Shown one piece after another: positions 25,542-34,843 of a stretch of DNA of 64,000 nt. How positions within the stretch are numbered: the first letter of the stretch is position 1; each line of letters starts with the position of its first letter. The notes beneath the pieces are model-generated. The model had not been told where the DNA came from. It made no database searches and saw nothing but the letters and a program-made list of their open reading frames with translations. The position numbers and the translations under genes were made by a program. The stretch is from contig JAEUKI010000077.1 of the NCBI GenBank assembly GCA_016793325.1, positions 1-64,000 on the forward strand, given 5' to 3'. This DNA comes from Myxococcales bacterium. GTDB taxonomy: Bacteria; Myxococcota_A; Polyangia; Polyangiales; Ga0077539.

Positions 25542-26519
25542 TCATCCGAAGTGATGCGCGCTCAGGCGCACGCCCGCGAACGTCCCGTTGTAGGGCACGC
25601 GACCGCGGTCGGCTCCCGCGGCGCCGGCGATCACCATGAGCGGGATCAAGTGCTCTTCGCGCGGGTGTGCGTCGCGCGCGCTCGGCGCGCGGGTCCACTC
25701 GCGGAGCATCTGATCGCGCGTCGCGGGTTCGGCCTGGACGGCCTCGCGGAGCCAGCGGTCGAACGTCTCTGCGACGGCCGCACCACGGCCGCCGAAGCCG
25801 CGCATGTTGTGGTAGCTCATGCCGCTGCCCACGATGAGCACGCCCTCGTCGCGCAGCGGCGCGAGCGCGCGGCCCATCGCGAGGTGCTCTTCGGGGTCGA
25901 GCCCTGCCTTGAGCGAGACCTGCACGACGGGAACATCCGCCGACGGAAACGCGACCTTGAGCGGGACGAACGTCCCGTGGTCGTAGCCTCGGGTGTTGTT
26001 CGTCGCGGTACGAAAGCCTCCGGCGCGCAAGAGCGCCTCGGCGCGCGACGCGACCGAAGGGCTGTTCGGCGCGGGCCACGTCAGTCGATACGTCTCCGGC
26101 GGAAAGCCGTAGTAGTCGAAGTAGAGCGGCGGCTGCGCGGCGGTCATGATGGTCGGAACGCTCTCTTCCCAGTGCGCCGAGAGCACGAGGAGCGCGGTCG
26201 GCCGCGTCGCCGCGATCGACGGGATCGCGCGCAAATACCTGAGAAATTCCTCGTGTTCGTCGCGTGTGCCGAACCCGAGGTCCGCGAACGGCCACGGGCC
26301 TCCGCCGTGCGGGACATTGATCACGGGCATGCGCGCGCTCGTGTGGGTCGCGCCTGCGGAGCTTCCGTGCGTCGCCGTCGCCGCGGAGCCTGGCGCTGCC
26401 GCGGGTTGGTTGCTCGACGCGGCCGCGGCGCCCGCGGCTGCGACGCCGGCGATCGCTGCGGCTGCGAGCGCGCCTCGGCGCGAGAGTCCCTGTCCGTCGT
26501 GCGAAGAATCGTCGCTCAT
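25542..26519 (-). CDS. Tat-exported class III extradiol dioxygenase (LigB/DODA family)
   Basis: A 325-residue protein. The N-terminus carries a twin-arginine signal (LSRRGALAAAAIAG) and an Ala/Thr-rich linker, then a DODA/YgiD-type catalytic domain (about 65-325). Likely metal-ligand and acid/base histidines sit in NVPHGGGPWPF, LVLSAHWEES, YDHGTFVPL and MSYHNMRGF, the four family hallmarks. Such enzymes cleave catechol-type rings using Fe(II) or Zn. Export by the folded-protein Tat route is unusual since family members are normally cytoplasmic. The ATG at 26519 starts the signal. The substrate is unknown. Confidence 0.88.
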   Translation of the reverse strand: MSDDSSHDGQGLSRRGALAAAAIAGVAAAGAAAASSNQPAAAPGSAATATHGSSAGATHTSARMPVINVPHGGGPWPFADLGFGTRDEHEEFLRYLRAIPSIAATRPTALLVLSAHWEESVPTIMTAAQPPLYFDYYGFPPETYRLTWPAPNSPSVASRAEALLRAGGFRTATNNTRGYDHGTFVPLKVAFPSADVPVVQVSLKAGLDPEEHLAMGRALAPLRDEGVLIVGSGMSYHNMRGFGGRGAAVAETFDRWLREAVQAEPATRDQMLREWTRAPSARDAHPREEHLIPLMVIAGAAGADRGRVPYNGTFAGVRLSAHHFG

Positions 26520-26587
26520 GGTGTGAGCGATTGTGGCGCACTGCCGAGAAGACACCAGGGGCAGCGAGGCCCGTGGGCGCGCAACGA

Positions 26588-27919
26588 TCAGTTGCTCTCG
26601 CGCAACACCCGATCGAGCTCGGTCGAAACGTGGTCTGCGAGCGCTTCGCGGCGCGCCGCCAGCCGATCGACGACGTCCGGTCGACGGTTGCGAATCCACG
26701 CGTGGCGAAGCGCCGCGAGCGAGAGCGTGAGCTCTTCGTCGAAGCGGAGCGCGAGGTATCCGCCGAGCGGCGCGAGCACGAGCACCGCGAGCGCCGCGAG
26801 CGCTCCGAAGCGGGCGAACGCGGCGATGGTCTCGAGGAGCCACGCGACGCCGACGAAGAGCATTCCTCCGAGGAGCTTGACGGTCCCCAGCACGTCTTCG
26901 TGTTTGGTGTAGCGGCTCGCGATCACGCCGACGAGCCGATAGGGAGCCCACCCGAGCAGCGCGCCGATCGCGGCGAACGGAGCCATCGCGACGAGCTTCG
27001 CGACGACGCGCACAGCGACGGTGAACCGAACGCGGCCGACCTCGAGTCCCCAAGGGTCTTCGACGCCGAGCGCGCGGAGGACACGGTCGTACTCGCGCAC
27101 TTCGCGTACGAGCGCCTCGGCGCGCTCGGGCGCGTCGGCTTCGAGTCGCGCGAGGGCGTCCGAGAGCTGCGCTGCGCGGCGGTGTCGCGCGTCGAGGTCG
27201 TCGCGGAGCGCAGGATCTCCGGTCCACACCGCGACGCGCGCGACGCCGTCGAGCACCGCGCGGGTGCTCGCTTGCACGACGATCGCGCGGAGCCGTTGCG
27301 CGATCGTCTCTGTGAGCGTCTCGACGGCGGCGCGCGGGTCCGCGGCGTACGACGCGCGAAAGTCTTCGACGCGGATCGGCTCGCCGACCACCGCGAGCAC
27401 CCGAGAGCGAAACGTCGATCGCGACTCGTACTCGAGTCCGACCGGGACGATCGTCATGTCCGCGTACGGCGCGAGCTCGGCGTCGGACGAGAGCGCGATG
27501 CGCGCGGCACCTGTTTTCAACGGGTGCAGCTGCGCGTCGGCGTGCGAGACGCCTTCGGGAAACAGCGCGAGCGGCTCTCGCGCGGCGAGCGCCTCGCGGC
27601 AGAGGGCGAAGGTGCGCTCGTTTCCGTCGCGGGAGGCCTCGCCCTCGGCGGCGTCTTGTCGTCGAAAGACGGGGATCGCGCCGAACGAGCCCATCGCGAA
27701 GCGAAAAAACGCGCTCTTGAACAGGGTGCTCTTCGCGAGAAACCTCGCGGGCACGCCGGTCATGATCCGCAGCACGATCGGGTCGAGCAGCCCGTTCGGG
27801 TGGTTGGCTACGAGCAGGATGCGCCCCTGCGTCGGGATGCGCTCTCGGTTCGCCACGACGCGAGCGGGAAAATAGAGCGCGACGAGCGCCTCGCACAGCC
27901 TTCGAAAGAGCGAACTCAC
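26588..27919 (-). CDS. PlsC-type glycerol-phosphate/lysophospholipid acyltransferase
   Basis: A 443-residue membrane-associated acyltransferase. The catalytic motif NHPNGLLDP (His...Asp) lies at about 38-46 and the phosphate-binding LFPEGVSHAD near 120; this spacing is typical of the LPLAT subfamily with HPNxxLDP. The C-terminal half carries two or more hydrophobic helices (VVAKLVAMAPFAAIGALLGW, AALAVLVLAPLGGYLAL). It would esterify glycerol-3-phosphate or a lysolipid in membrane lipid synthesis. The GTG at 27919 is preferred because upstream residues are not family-like and this leaves 41 bases to the divergent dehydrogenase. Confidence 0.85.
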   Translation of the reverse strand: MSSLFRRLCEALVALYFPARVVANRERIPTQGRILLVANHPNGLLDPIVLRIMTGVPARFLAKSTLFKSAFFRFAMGSFGAIPVFRRQDAAEGEASRDGNERTFALCREALAAREPLALFPEGVSHADAQLHPLKTGAARIALSSDAELAPYADMTIVPVGLEYESRSTFRSRVLAVVGEPIRVEDFRASYAADPRAAVETLTETIAQRLRAIVVQASTRAVLDGVARVAVWTGDPALRDDLDARHRRAAQLSDALARLEADAPERAEALVREVREYDRVLRALGVEDPWGLEVGRVRFTVAVRVVAKLVAMAPFAAIGALLGWAPYRLVGVIASRYTKHEDVLGTVKLLGGMLFVGVAWLLETIAAFARFGALAALAVLVLAPLGGYLALRFDEELTLSLAALRHAWIRNRRPDVVDRLAARREALADHVSTELDRVLRESN

Positions 27920-27960
27920 CGGATGTCGAAGCGTACGGCAGTGTACAACTCCGCGCAGCC

Positions 27961-29439
27961 ATGACCGACGCGACGAAGAGCCCACCTGCGTTTCCAGCGG
28001 CGAAATTGTTCGTGAACGGCGAGTTTGTCGACCCGAGCGACGGGGCGACGTTCGACGTCGTGGATCCCACCACGAGCGCCGTGTGCTACCGCGCCCCGAG
28101 CGCGAGCCGAGAAGACGTCGAGCGCGCGGTGCGCGCGGCGCGCAAGGCGTTCGACGAAGGCAAGTGGGCGACGACGAGCGCGGCGTCGCGCGCGAAGATC
28201 GTGCGGCGGTTCGGAGAGAAGCTCCTCGAGCGACGCGAGGCGATCGCCCTCGTCGAGACGTACGAGAACGGCAAGCTGTACCGCGACGCGCTCGCCGAGG
28301 ACGTGAGCGCCGCGGCCGGAGCGCTCCAGTACTTCGCGTCGCTCGCGGACAAGCTCACGGGCGAGACGCTCCCTGTGCGCGGCGACTTTCTCACGTACAC
28401 GCTCCGCGAGCCGCTCGGCGTCGTCGCGGCGATCGTCCCGTGGAACTTTCCGCTCTCGCTCGCGGCGTGGAAGCTCGGCCCCGCGCTCGCCGCGGGCAAC
28501 ACGGTGGTGCTCAAGCCGAGCGAGCTGACGCCCGCGACCGCGATCATGCTCGCCGAGTGCGCGCGCGACGCGGGGATTCCTGCGGGGGTTCTCAACGTGG
28601 TGCCCGGCCTCGGCGCGGTCGCGGGCGACGCGCTCGCGACGCACCCCGACGTCGATCACGTGGCGTTTACAGGCTCGACCCGCACGGCGAAGGCGCTCCT
28701 CCGCGCGAGCGCAGAGAGCAACTTGAAGACGCTCTCGCTCGAGCTCGGCGGCAAGTCACCACAAATCATCTTGTCCGACGCTTCGCTGGACGAAGCCGTC
28801 GAGGCGTGCGTCTGGGGGATCTTCTCGAACAAGGGCGAGGTGTGCTCGGCGGGCTCGCGCGTGCTCGTCGAGCGCTCGATCTATCACTGGTTCGTCGATC
28901 GCGTGGCCGAGCGCGCTGCGCGCATCAAGCTCGGCGATCCGAGAGATCCCGCGTCGGAGATGGGCCCGATGGTCTCGTCGCGACAGCTCGACAACGCGAT
29001 GGGCTTCATCGCGCGCGCGATCGACGGCGGCGCGCGGCTCGTCGTGGGCGGAGAGCGCGACGAGAGCGGCGCGAACGGGGCTGGGTATTTTCTGCGACCG
29101 ACGGTGTTCGCCGACGTGCGCGTCGGGAGCGAGCTCGAGCAAGAAGAGGTCTTCGGGCCGGTGCTCGCGTGCGTTCCGTTCGACTCCGTCGACGAGGCAG
29201 TTCGGATCGCGAACGGCGTGCGCTACGGGCTCGCGGCGGGCGTGTGGACCAAGGACACCGCGCGCGCTCACGCGATCGCGCGGCGCATTCGAGCGGGCGT
29301 CGTGTGGCTCAACACGTACGACCAGTTCGACACGGCCGCGCCGTTCGGCGGGTACAAGCAGAGCGGTTGGGGAAGAGACCTGTCGCCGGCGGCGTTCGAC
29401 TCGTACACGCAAAAAAAGTGCGTTTGGACGAGGTTGTGA
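27961..29439 (+). CDS. NAD(P)-dependent aldehyde dehydrogenase
   Basis: A 492-residue ALDH-superfamily enzyme of canonical length. Catalytic Cys295 (KGEVCSAGSR), general base Glu261 (LELGGKSP), oxyanion Asn162 (PWNFP) and the nucleotide-binding FTGSTRTAK are all present, as is the C-terminal PFGGYKQSGWGRDL block. It oxidises an aldehyde to the acid; the sequence is closest in style to broad betaine/phenylacetaldehyde-type ALDHs and does not fix the substrate. Cytoplasmic. It is divergent from the acyltransferase and 45 bases upstream of the kinase. Confidence 0.94.
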   Translation: MTDATKSPPAFPAAKLFVNGEFVDPSDGATFDVVDPTTSAVCYRAPSASREDVERAVRAARKAFDEGKWATTSAASRAKIVRRFGEKLLERREAIALVETYENGKLYRDALAEDVSAAAGALQYFASLADKLTGETLPVRGDFLTYTLREPLGVVAAIVPWNFPLSLAAWKLGPALAAGNTVVLKPSELTPATAIMLAECARDAGIPAGVLNVVPGLGAVAGDALATHPDVDHVAFTGSTRTAKALLRASAESNLKTLSLELGGKSPQIILSDASLDEAVEACVWGIFSNKGEVCSAGSRVLVERSIYHWFVDRVAERAARIKLGDPRDPASEMGPMVSSRQLDNAMGFIARAIDGGARLVVGGERDESGANGAGYFLRPTVFADVRVGSELEQEEVFGPVLACVPFDSVDEAVRIANGVRYGLAAGVWTKDTARAHAIARRIRAGVVWLNTYDQFDTAAPFGGYKQSGWGRDLSPAAFDSYTQKKCVWTRL

Positions 29440-29484
29440 GTCCGCCCACTCGCGAGCCAACGGGATACGCTGAGCGAGTCTGGG

Positions 29485-30891
29485 ATGAGCAGCGGAGCAG
29501 AGAGCGCGGGCGAACAGGGGTCTCCACCGTCCGAGTGGCTTCCCGAGGGGACGACGTTCGGCGCGTATCGCATCGTTCGTCCGCTCGGGGCCGGCGGGAT
29601 GGGTCAGGTGTACGAAGGCGCGCACCGAACGCTGGGAAAACGCGTGGCGATCAAGACGCTGCTCCCCGCGATGGCGTCGCTTCCCGAGGTCACTGCGCGG
29701 TTCGTTCAAGAGGCCGAGGTCATCGCGAAGATCGAGCACCCGAACGTCGTGTCCGTGATCGACATGGGCGTCGAGCGCGGCGCGCCGTACATCGTCATGG
29801 AGTTTCTCGAGGGCGAGAGCCTTGCTGCGCGCATCGATCGCGACCACAAGCTCTCGATCGAAGACGCGATCGACGTATGTCTCGCCGTGATCGCCGGCGT
29901 GCGCGCGGCGCACGAGAAGGGCGTCGTTCATCGGGACATCAAGCCCGACAACGTGCTCGTGACGCGCGATCGACGCGGCCGCATGGCCCCGAAGGTCGTC
30001 GACTTCGGCATCGCGCGGATCGTCCAGGAAGGACAAGCGAGGGCGAAGACGCAGACCGCTGCGGTCATCGGCACCGTGCAGTACCTCGCGCCCGAGCTGC
30101 TCGACGGCGCGAAGAACGCCTCGTTCGCGAGCGACCAGTACGCCATCGGCGCGGTGCTCTACGAGTGTCTCTGCGGCGCTCCGGCGTACGCGGGCGACTC
30201 GTTGCTCGAGATCATCACCGCGATCGCGCGAGGCAACTACCCTCCCCTTCGAGAGCGTCGCGCGGACGTCCCACGAGAGATCGAACGCGCCGTAACGCGC
30301 GCGATGGCCACGAAGGTGGGCGATCGATTCGAGTCGCTCGACGCGCTCGCCAGCGAGCTCATCCCGTTCGCGAGTGAAGAGGCACGGGGACGCTGGGCCG
30401 ATGAATTCGCAGCGCGAGCGAACGACTCGAGCGCGCAGCCCGCGCGAGCAACACCGTCGAAGAGCGAGGCGCCCACGGTCGCCGAAGTCACGGCCAGCGC
30501 GCCGACGCCGAACGTCGATCAACCGCCGCGCGGCGGGATCAGCGGGCGCACGCTCGCGGCTGTTCCGATCGTGCTGCTCGCGGTCGGCGCGATCGTGTTT
30601 GCGGCCACCCGCGCCGGAGACAACCGCGGCGGAGACGGCCCATCGAATCAAGCGCCCGCCGCCGAAGCGCGGGACGCGAGCGTCGTCGCGATCACCAACG
30701 AAGACGCGCGTGCGCCGATCGACACGACGGTCATCGAGCCGTCGTCACTCGACGCGAGCTCGCTCGACGACGCCGAGCTGCCGGTCGATTCAGGACGCGC
30801 GCGCCGCCGCGACACAACGAGGTCCGCCAACGGAGCTTCCAGCGCGCCGCCCGCGCGCGAGGGCGCCAACGCTGCGCCGATCTTGCACTGA
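29485..30891 (+). CDS. Ser/Thr protein kinase with single membrane anchor
   Basis: A 468-residue Hanks-type kinase. The kinase domain covers about 26-295: glycine loop LGAGGMGQVYEG, Lys57 (VAIKTLL), catalytic Asp151 (VVHRDIKPDN), DFG at 173-175, and APE as LAPELLDG. A Ser/Pro-rich juxtamembrane stretch leads to one membrane helix (about 357-376, LAAVPIVLLAVGAIVF) and an Asp/Ala-rich extracytoplasmic tail of about 90 residues with no PASTA domain. Myxobacteria have many such kinases. Target unknown. It converges on the RCC1 lipoprotein gene. Confidence 0.94.
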   Translation: MSSGAESAGEQGSPPSEWLPEGTTFGAYRIVRPLGAGGMGQVYEGAHRTLGKRVAIKTLLPAMASLPEVTARFVQEAEVIAKIEHPNVVSVIDMGVERGAPYIVMEFLEGESLAARIDRDHKLSIEDAIDVCLAVIAGVRAAHEKGVVHRDIKPDNVLVTRDRRGRMAPKVVDFGIARIVQEGQARAKTQTAAVIGTVQYLAPELLDGAKNASFASDQYAIGAVLYECLCGAPAYAGDSLLEIITAIARGNYPPLRERRADVPREIERAVTRAMATKVGDRFESLDALASELIPFASEEARGRWADEFAARANDSSAQPARATPSKSEAPTVAEVTASAPTPNVDQPPRGGISGRTLAAVPIVLLAVGAIVFAATRAGDNRGGDGPSNQAPAAEARDASVVAITNEDARAPIDTTVIEPSSLDASSLDDAELPVDSGRARRRDTTRSANGASSAPPAREGANAAPILH

Positions 30892-30905
30892 CCGGCGCGG
30901 CCCGA

Positions 30906-33536
30906 TCAGGGCACGACGCGCACGGCGACCGGGTCGCTCACGTTCGAGGGTCCACCGACCCCGCTCTGGTTGAGCGCGTTCGAGCCCCAGCACGAGACCA
31001 CGCGCGCCGTCGCGGGACCGTGAACGACACACGCGTGGGTCGTTCCGACCACGAGCGATCGCGCTTGTGAAAAGGTCCCCGCGAGCACGGGCGACGCGAC
31101 ACCCGCGGTCGACGCAGGCCGCGCGAGCTGGCCGCCCGAGTTGTCGCCCCAGCACCACACCTCGTCGTTTTGCAGCAGCGCGCAGCCGTGCGCCGACCCG
31201 AGCCCGATTTGGAGCGCGTTGGTCAGCGCTCCCGCGCGCACGGGCGTCGCGCGGTTCGTGGCAGTGCCGTCGCCGAGGCGCGCCGCGATGTTGGATCCCC
31301 AGCAGAACACCGCGCCATCACTCGATCGAATCGCGCACGAGAAGTTGCTCGAGACCGCGATGGCCGACGCCGACGTGAGCTGCGTGTTGTCGACGGCGGG
31401 CCCTGGCGCCGAGCGATCGCCGCTCATCGAGCCGTCGCCCAACGACCCTCCGGCGTTGCGACCGAAGCAATAGATCCGTCCATCCGCGGTGCGCGCGCAC
31501 GTGTGCTCGCTTCCCGGGGCGATCTCGACCACGTCGGTCCGCGCGCCAAACGGCGCGGCGAGCGGCGTCGGCGCGTTGCGCTGCACCGTGTCTCCGACGC
31601 CGAGCTGTCCGAGAAAATTCGCGCCCCAGCATCGGGGGCTTCCGTCGACGATCACGCACGTGCTGTCACCGCCGGCGCGAAGCCCGCTGAGCGCCGTTGC
31701 GCTCCCCATCGGAAAGCTCGACACCGTGGTGCCTGTCGTCGCGATCGTCGTCGTCGCCGCGACGCCGAGGGCGCCGCTGCGGTTGCTCCCCCAGCACGCG
31801 ATCGATCGCTGCGAGCCCACGGTCCCGCGCGCGCAGGTGTGCACGAATCCCGCGGCGACCTCGTCTGCGAGGAAGCCCGCGGGGAGCATCGCCAACGCGG
31901 GGGTCGGCGAGGGTTCGCGTCCTCCGCTCGCGGTCTGTCCGCTCGCGTTTTCGCCCCAGCACGCGACGGCGCGATCGCTCGTCGTCGCGCACGTCTGCGC
32001 CATCGACGCCGCGCCGCGCTCGAACTGCGTCGATGCAGCGAGCCTCGACGCGTCCACGCGGGTCGGGGTGCGAAACAACACCGGTCGACCCGAGCCCACC
32101 TGCCCCGACTGATCCGATCCCCAGCAGTGAACCGAGTCGTCTTCTTTGATCGCGCACACGTTGAGGTATCCGACTGACAGCGATTTGGTCCGTGAAAATC
32201 CAGGGACTGCCACCGGTGCGGCGCGATCGACAAACGTTCGGTCGCCGAGCTGACCCGCGTCGTTGCGGCCCCAGCAGTAGAGCTGCCCAACCGTGTCCGA
32301 CGGAGCCGCGCCGCGGATCGCGCAGATGAAGCCACGGCCGATTCCCGCGGCGATCGTGTTGGTCATCGACGGGATCACGATCGGAGTGAGCGACGCCGAA
32401 GTCCCTCCGTTGGCGAGCTGGCCGCTCGCGTTCGAGCCCCAACACGCGAGCTGTCGCCCGAGCGGATACACGACACACGTATTCGATCCACCAGCGAATA
32501 CGGCGCTCGAATCGAGGATCGCTGCCTGCTCGCGCGGCGTGAGGACGAACGTCTCTCCCGCGCGCCCACCGGCTTGTCCCTCTGCGTTGAGGCCCCAGCA
32601 GTACACCCGGCCGTCGCTCTTGCGCGCGCACGAGTGCAGCTCGCCGAGCGCGAGATCGTTGCTCCCCGCGCCCACGTCAGAGAAGAGCGAGAAGCCGCCG
32701 CTGTCCGGCGCGCCCGCGTCCGCGCCGCTCGAGCGCTCGTCGAGGACGGGCTGCGCGTAGCCTTCCATCGCAGTCGCAGATTGTCGGTTGATTCCCAGCT
32801 GACCCGAGTTGTTCGAGCCCCAGCAACGAAGCGTCCCGTCGGCCTTGCGCGCGCAGCCGTGGGCCGCGCCGTACGAGAGCGACGTGACGCCAGCGAGCGT
32901 GACGCCCATGCCCTCGAGCACAAACCCAGGAGCCTCCCGAAACGTCGCGGCTCCCCGCCCGAGCTGCGCCGTCAAGTTGCTGCCCCAACACACCACGCGA
33001 TCGCCCGAGCGCGCGCAGCTCGTTTGAAAGCCACCGTGCAACGATTGAACAACGGCCGACAACGACGTGGCGGTCGTCGCGACCGAGCTCGGGTCGAACA
33101 CGCCGTCCGCGCGCTCTCCGAATCCGTCCCCGCCCCAACACCGCACGCGATTGTCACCCAACAACGCGCACGCGTACGGGTAGCCGACCGCGAGCGAAAC
33201 GACCGGCGGCAGCCCCGAATCCGGTCGCGTGTCGGTCGCCACGTCGGCTGCGTCTCGCGCGACATCCACGACATCCGAGCCGTCTGATCCGTCCGCTCCG
33301 TCCACCGCTGTGGCGTCCGGCGTCGAGTCTTCGACGATCGACGCATCGACGAGCGTCGCGTCCGGAACGGAGCCGTCCTCGAAGCCGCTGTCCACGACGA
33401 CGTCGACGGCGTCGCGGACGGACACCTGATCCGCAGGCGCTCCGTCTCGGCGGTCGTCTCCGGGCTTGGTCGGCGAGCAGTGGGCGAGCGCGATCACCGC
33501 GACGCAGCAAGAGAAGCGAACCGAAGCAGTGGTCAT
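30906..33536 (-). CDS. Large RCC1-repeat lipoprotein
   Basis: An 876-residue secreted lipoprotein. The lipobox is VIALAHC (Cys20), followed by an Asp/Val-rich spacer (about 25-110). The rest is an array of RCC1-type blades, about a dozen, with cores such as WGSNNSGQLGINR, WGLNAEGQAGGR, WGSNASGQLANGG, WGRNDAGQLGDRT and WGANFLGQLGVGD. This is enough for two propellers. It is related to the two tandem RCC1 lipoproteins at the left of the window but about twice as long. It probably sits at the cell surface; the function is unknown. Start ATG at 33536. Confidence 0.9.
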   Translation of the reverse strand: MTTASVRFSCCVAVIALAHCSPTKPGDDRRDGAPADQVSVRDAVDVVVDSGFEDGSVPDATLVDASIVEDSTPDATAVDGADGSDGSDVVDVARDAADVATDTRPDSGLPPVVSLAVGYPYACALLGDNRVRCWGGDGFGERADGVFDPSSVATTATSLSAVVQSLHGGFQTSCARSGDRVVCWGSNLTAQLGRGAATFREAPGFVLEGMGVTLAGVTSLSYGAAHGCARKADGTLRCWGSNNSGQLGINRQSATAMEGYAQPVLDERSSGADAGAPDSGGFSLFSDVGAGSNDLALGELHSCARKSDGRVYCWGLNAEGQAGGRAGETFVLTPREQAAILDSSAVFAGGSNTCVVYPLGRQLACWGSNASGQLANGGTSASLTPIVIPSMTNTIAAGIGRGFICAIRGAAPSDTVGQLYCWGRNDAGQLGDRTFVDRAAPVAVPGFSRTKSLSVGYLNVCAIKEDDSVHCWGSDQSGQVGSGRPVLFRTPTRVDASRLAASTQFERGAASMAQTCATTSDRAVACWGENASGQTASGGREPSPTPALAMLPAGFLADEVAAGFVHTCARGTVGSQRSIACWGSNRSGALGVAATTTIATTGTTVSSFPMGSATALSGLRAGGDSTCVIVDGSPRCWGANFLGQLGVGDTVQRNAPTPLAAPFGARTDVVEIAPGSEHTCARTADGRIYCFGRNAGGSLGDGSMSGDRSAPGPAVDNTQLTSASAIAVSSNFSCAIRSSDGAVFCWGSNIAARLGDGTATNRATPVRAGALTNALQIGLGSAHGCALLQNDEVWCWGDNSGGQLARPASTAGVASPVLAGTFSQARSLVVGTTHACVVHGPATARVVSCWGSNALNQSGVGGPSNVSDPVAVRVVP

Positions 33537-33634
33537 TGGGTGGGTGGTCGGCCGCGATGGCGCAGAGCGACACCGGTCGCCCCGGACGCGTGCTCGTCGG
33601 CCGCAAGGCTTCGAGATTCGCGACCCGTTCGGTT

Positions 33635-33659
33635 GTCTGACAGAGAGCCGCTGTCAGAC
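33635..33659. promoter_or_regulatory. 9-bp inverted repeat in a divergent promoter region
   Basis: GTCTGACAG (33635-33643) and CTGTCAGAC (33651-33659) form a perfect inverted repeat with a 7-base spacer, between the divergently read RCC1 lipoprotein and the PEGA-domain gene and 29 bases before the latter's start. A third half-copy, GTGACAGAC, follows at 33661-33669. The repeat with its direct half-site suggests an operator for a dimeric regulator; an mRNA hairpin is the alternative. The rest of the gap 33537-33688 holds nothing clear. Confidence 0.4.
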
Positions 33660-33688
33660 CGTGACAGACGTGCGGCGTTCGGCGCGTG

Positions 33689-34732
33689 ATGCTGCTCTCT
33701 TCGCGTTGGCTCGCTTCGGTGGCGTTCGGCCTCGTGTTCATTTCATCGATGTCGGCATCGGCGCAGCGGACTCCGTCGCAGGGCGCCGACGAGCTGATCG
33801 CGCGGGGCGTCGCGGCGCGAGAAGCGGGTCGAGACGATGAGGCGCTCGCGCTCTTCTCGGAGGCTTGGCAGAACACGAGGAGCCCGCGCGCACGGGCGCA
33901 GATGGGGTTGGCAGCGCAGGCGCTCGGCCGGTGGGTCGAGGCGTCCGAGTACCTCGAAGAGAGCCTCCGCACGCAAGACCCGTGGATCGCTCGCAACCGC
34001 GCGGCGCTCGAGCGCGCAATGCAAACGGTGCAGCAGAACACAGGTCGCATCGAGCTTCGCGGCGGCGTCGATGGAGCGCGGGTGTTCGTCAACGATCGGC
34101 ACGTCGCGACGCTCCCGCTGTCTGCGCCGTTGCGTGTGCGCGCGGGGACAGCGCACCTCCGCATCGAGCGAGAGGGCTACCTGCAGCTCGTCAGGACCGT
34201 CGAGGTCCGCGGGGGAGGACTCGCGCGCGAGGAGATCGAGCTCGTCGCGGCGACGCCCGCGGAGCGGAGCGCATCGAGAGCGGATGTTCCCGCAGGCGCG
34301 CCGGTCGTCGCGGCGACAACAACGCAGCGACCGGTCGAACGACCAGCGACAACGCGCCGAGAGCGCAGCGGATCGCGCGGTCTCGTCGTCGGCGGGGCCG
34401 TCGCGGTCGGGGTCGGCGCCGCAGCGATCGGCGCCGGCGTGGGCCTTCAGCTCGCCCGCGAAGACGCAGTCCGCGAGTGGAACGACGACGCTCGATGCCT
34501 CGTCGGCTCAGCGACCCGCATGCAGACCTGCGGGCCTTCGATCGAACGCGCCAACACCCTGGGCGCAGCCGCGATCGGGTTGTTCGTCGCGGGCGGCGTC
34601 GCCGCGGCCGCGGGCGCGGTGATGCTCGTCGTGGCGCCTCGACGAACGGAGCAGCCTCGGGTCGCGTTGTCCTGCGCGCCTTCGCTCGATCGCGCCGGGT
34701 CGATGGGCGCCGTGTGCGCGGGGCAATTCTAG
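33689..34732 (+). CDS. PEGA-domain protein with signal peptide
   Basis: A 347-residue exported protein. The signal peptide is about 1-26 (FGLVFISSMSASAQ). A TPR-like region (about 28-105, ARGVAAREAGRDDEALALFS) precedes a PEGA domain (about 115-180, GARVFVNDRHVATLPL and HLRIEREGYLQLVRTVEV). A Thr/Arg-rich linker leads to two hydrophobic glycine/alanine-rich segments near 235-260 and 290-315. This layout is common in myxobacterial envelope proteins next to Ser/Thr kinases; PEGA domains are thought to bind S-layer or surface components. The ATG at 33689 is preferred over an adjacent GTG. Confidence 0.85.
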   Translation: MLLSSRWLASVAFGLVFISSMSASAQRTPSQGADELIARGVAAREAGRDDEALALFSEAWQNTRSPRARAQMGLAAQALGRWVEASEYLEESLRTQDPWIARNRAALERAMQTVQQNTGRIELRGGVDGARVFVNDRHVATLPLSAPLRVRAGTAHLRIEREGYLQLVRTVEVRGGGLAREEIELVAATPAERSASRADVPAGAPVVAATTTQRPVERPATTRRERSGSRGLVVGGAVAVGVGAAAIGAGVGLQLAREDAVREWNDDARCLVGSATRMQTCGPSIERANTLGAAAIGLFVAGGVAAAAGAVMLVVAPRRTEQPRVALSCAPSLDRAGSMGAVCAGQF

Positions 34733-34755
34733 CGTTCGAACTGATCTTTCACTGT

Positions 34756-34770
34756 ATGACCCGAGGTCAT
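34756..34770. repeat. Palindrome ATGACC-CGA-GGTCAT (TGACC-N3-GGTCA family)
   Basis: A perfect 6+6 palindrome in the gap between the PEGA gene and the acyl-CoA synthetase gene. No T tract follows, so it is not an obvious terminator. It is one of six copies in the window. Confidence 0.6.
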
Positions 34771-34843
34771 TCTCGCGCTCCACGCGAGTGCCAACGAGAG
34801 TGCGAGCGCCGCTGCCCTCACTCGCGGTAGCGTCGGCTGACGA

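Noticed and set aside
28083..30377. 764-codon open frame over aldehyde dehydrogenase and kinase genes
   Set aside because: Out-of-frame shadow; both covered genes have complete catalytic motifs.
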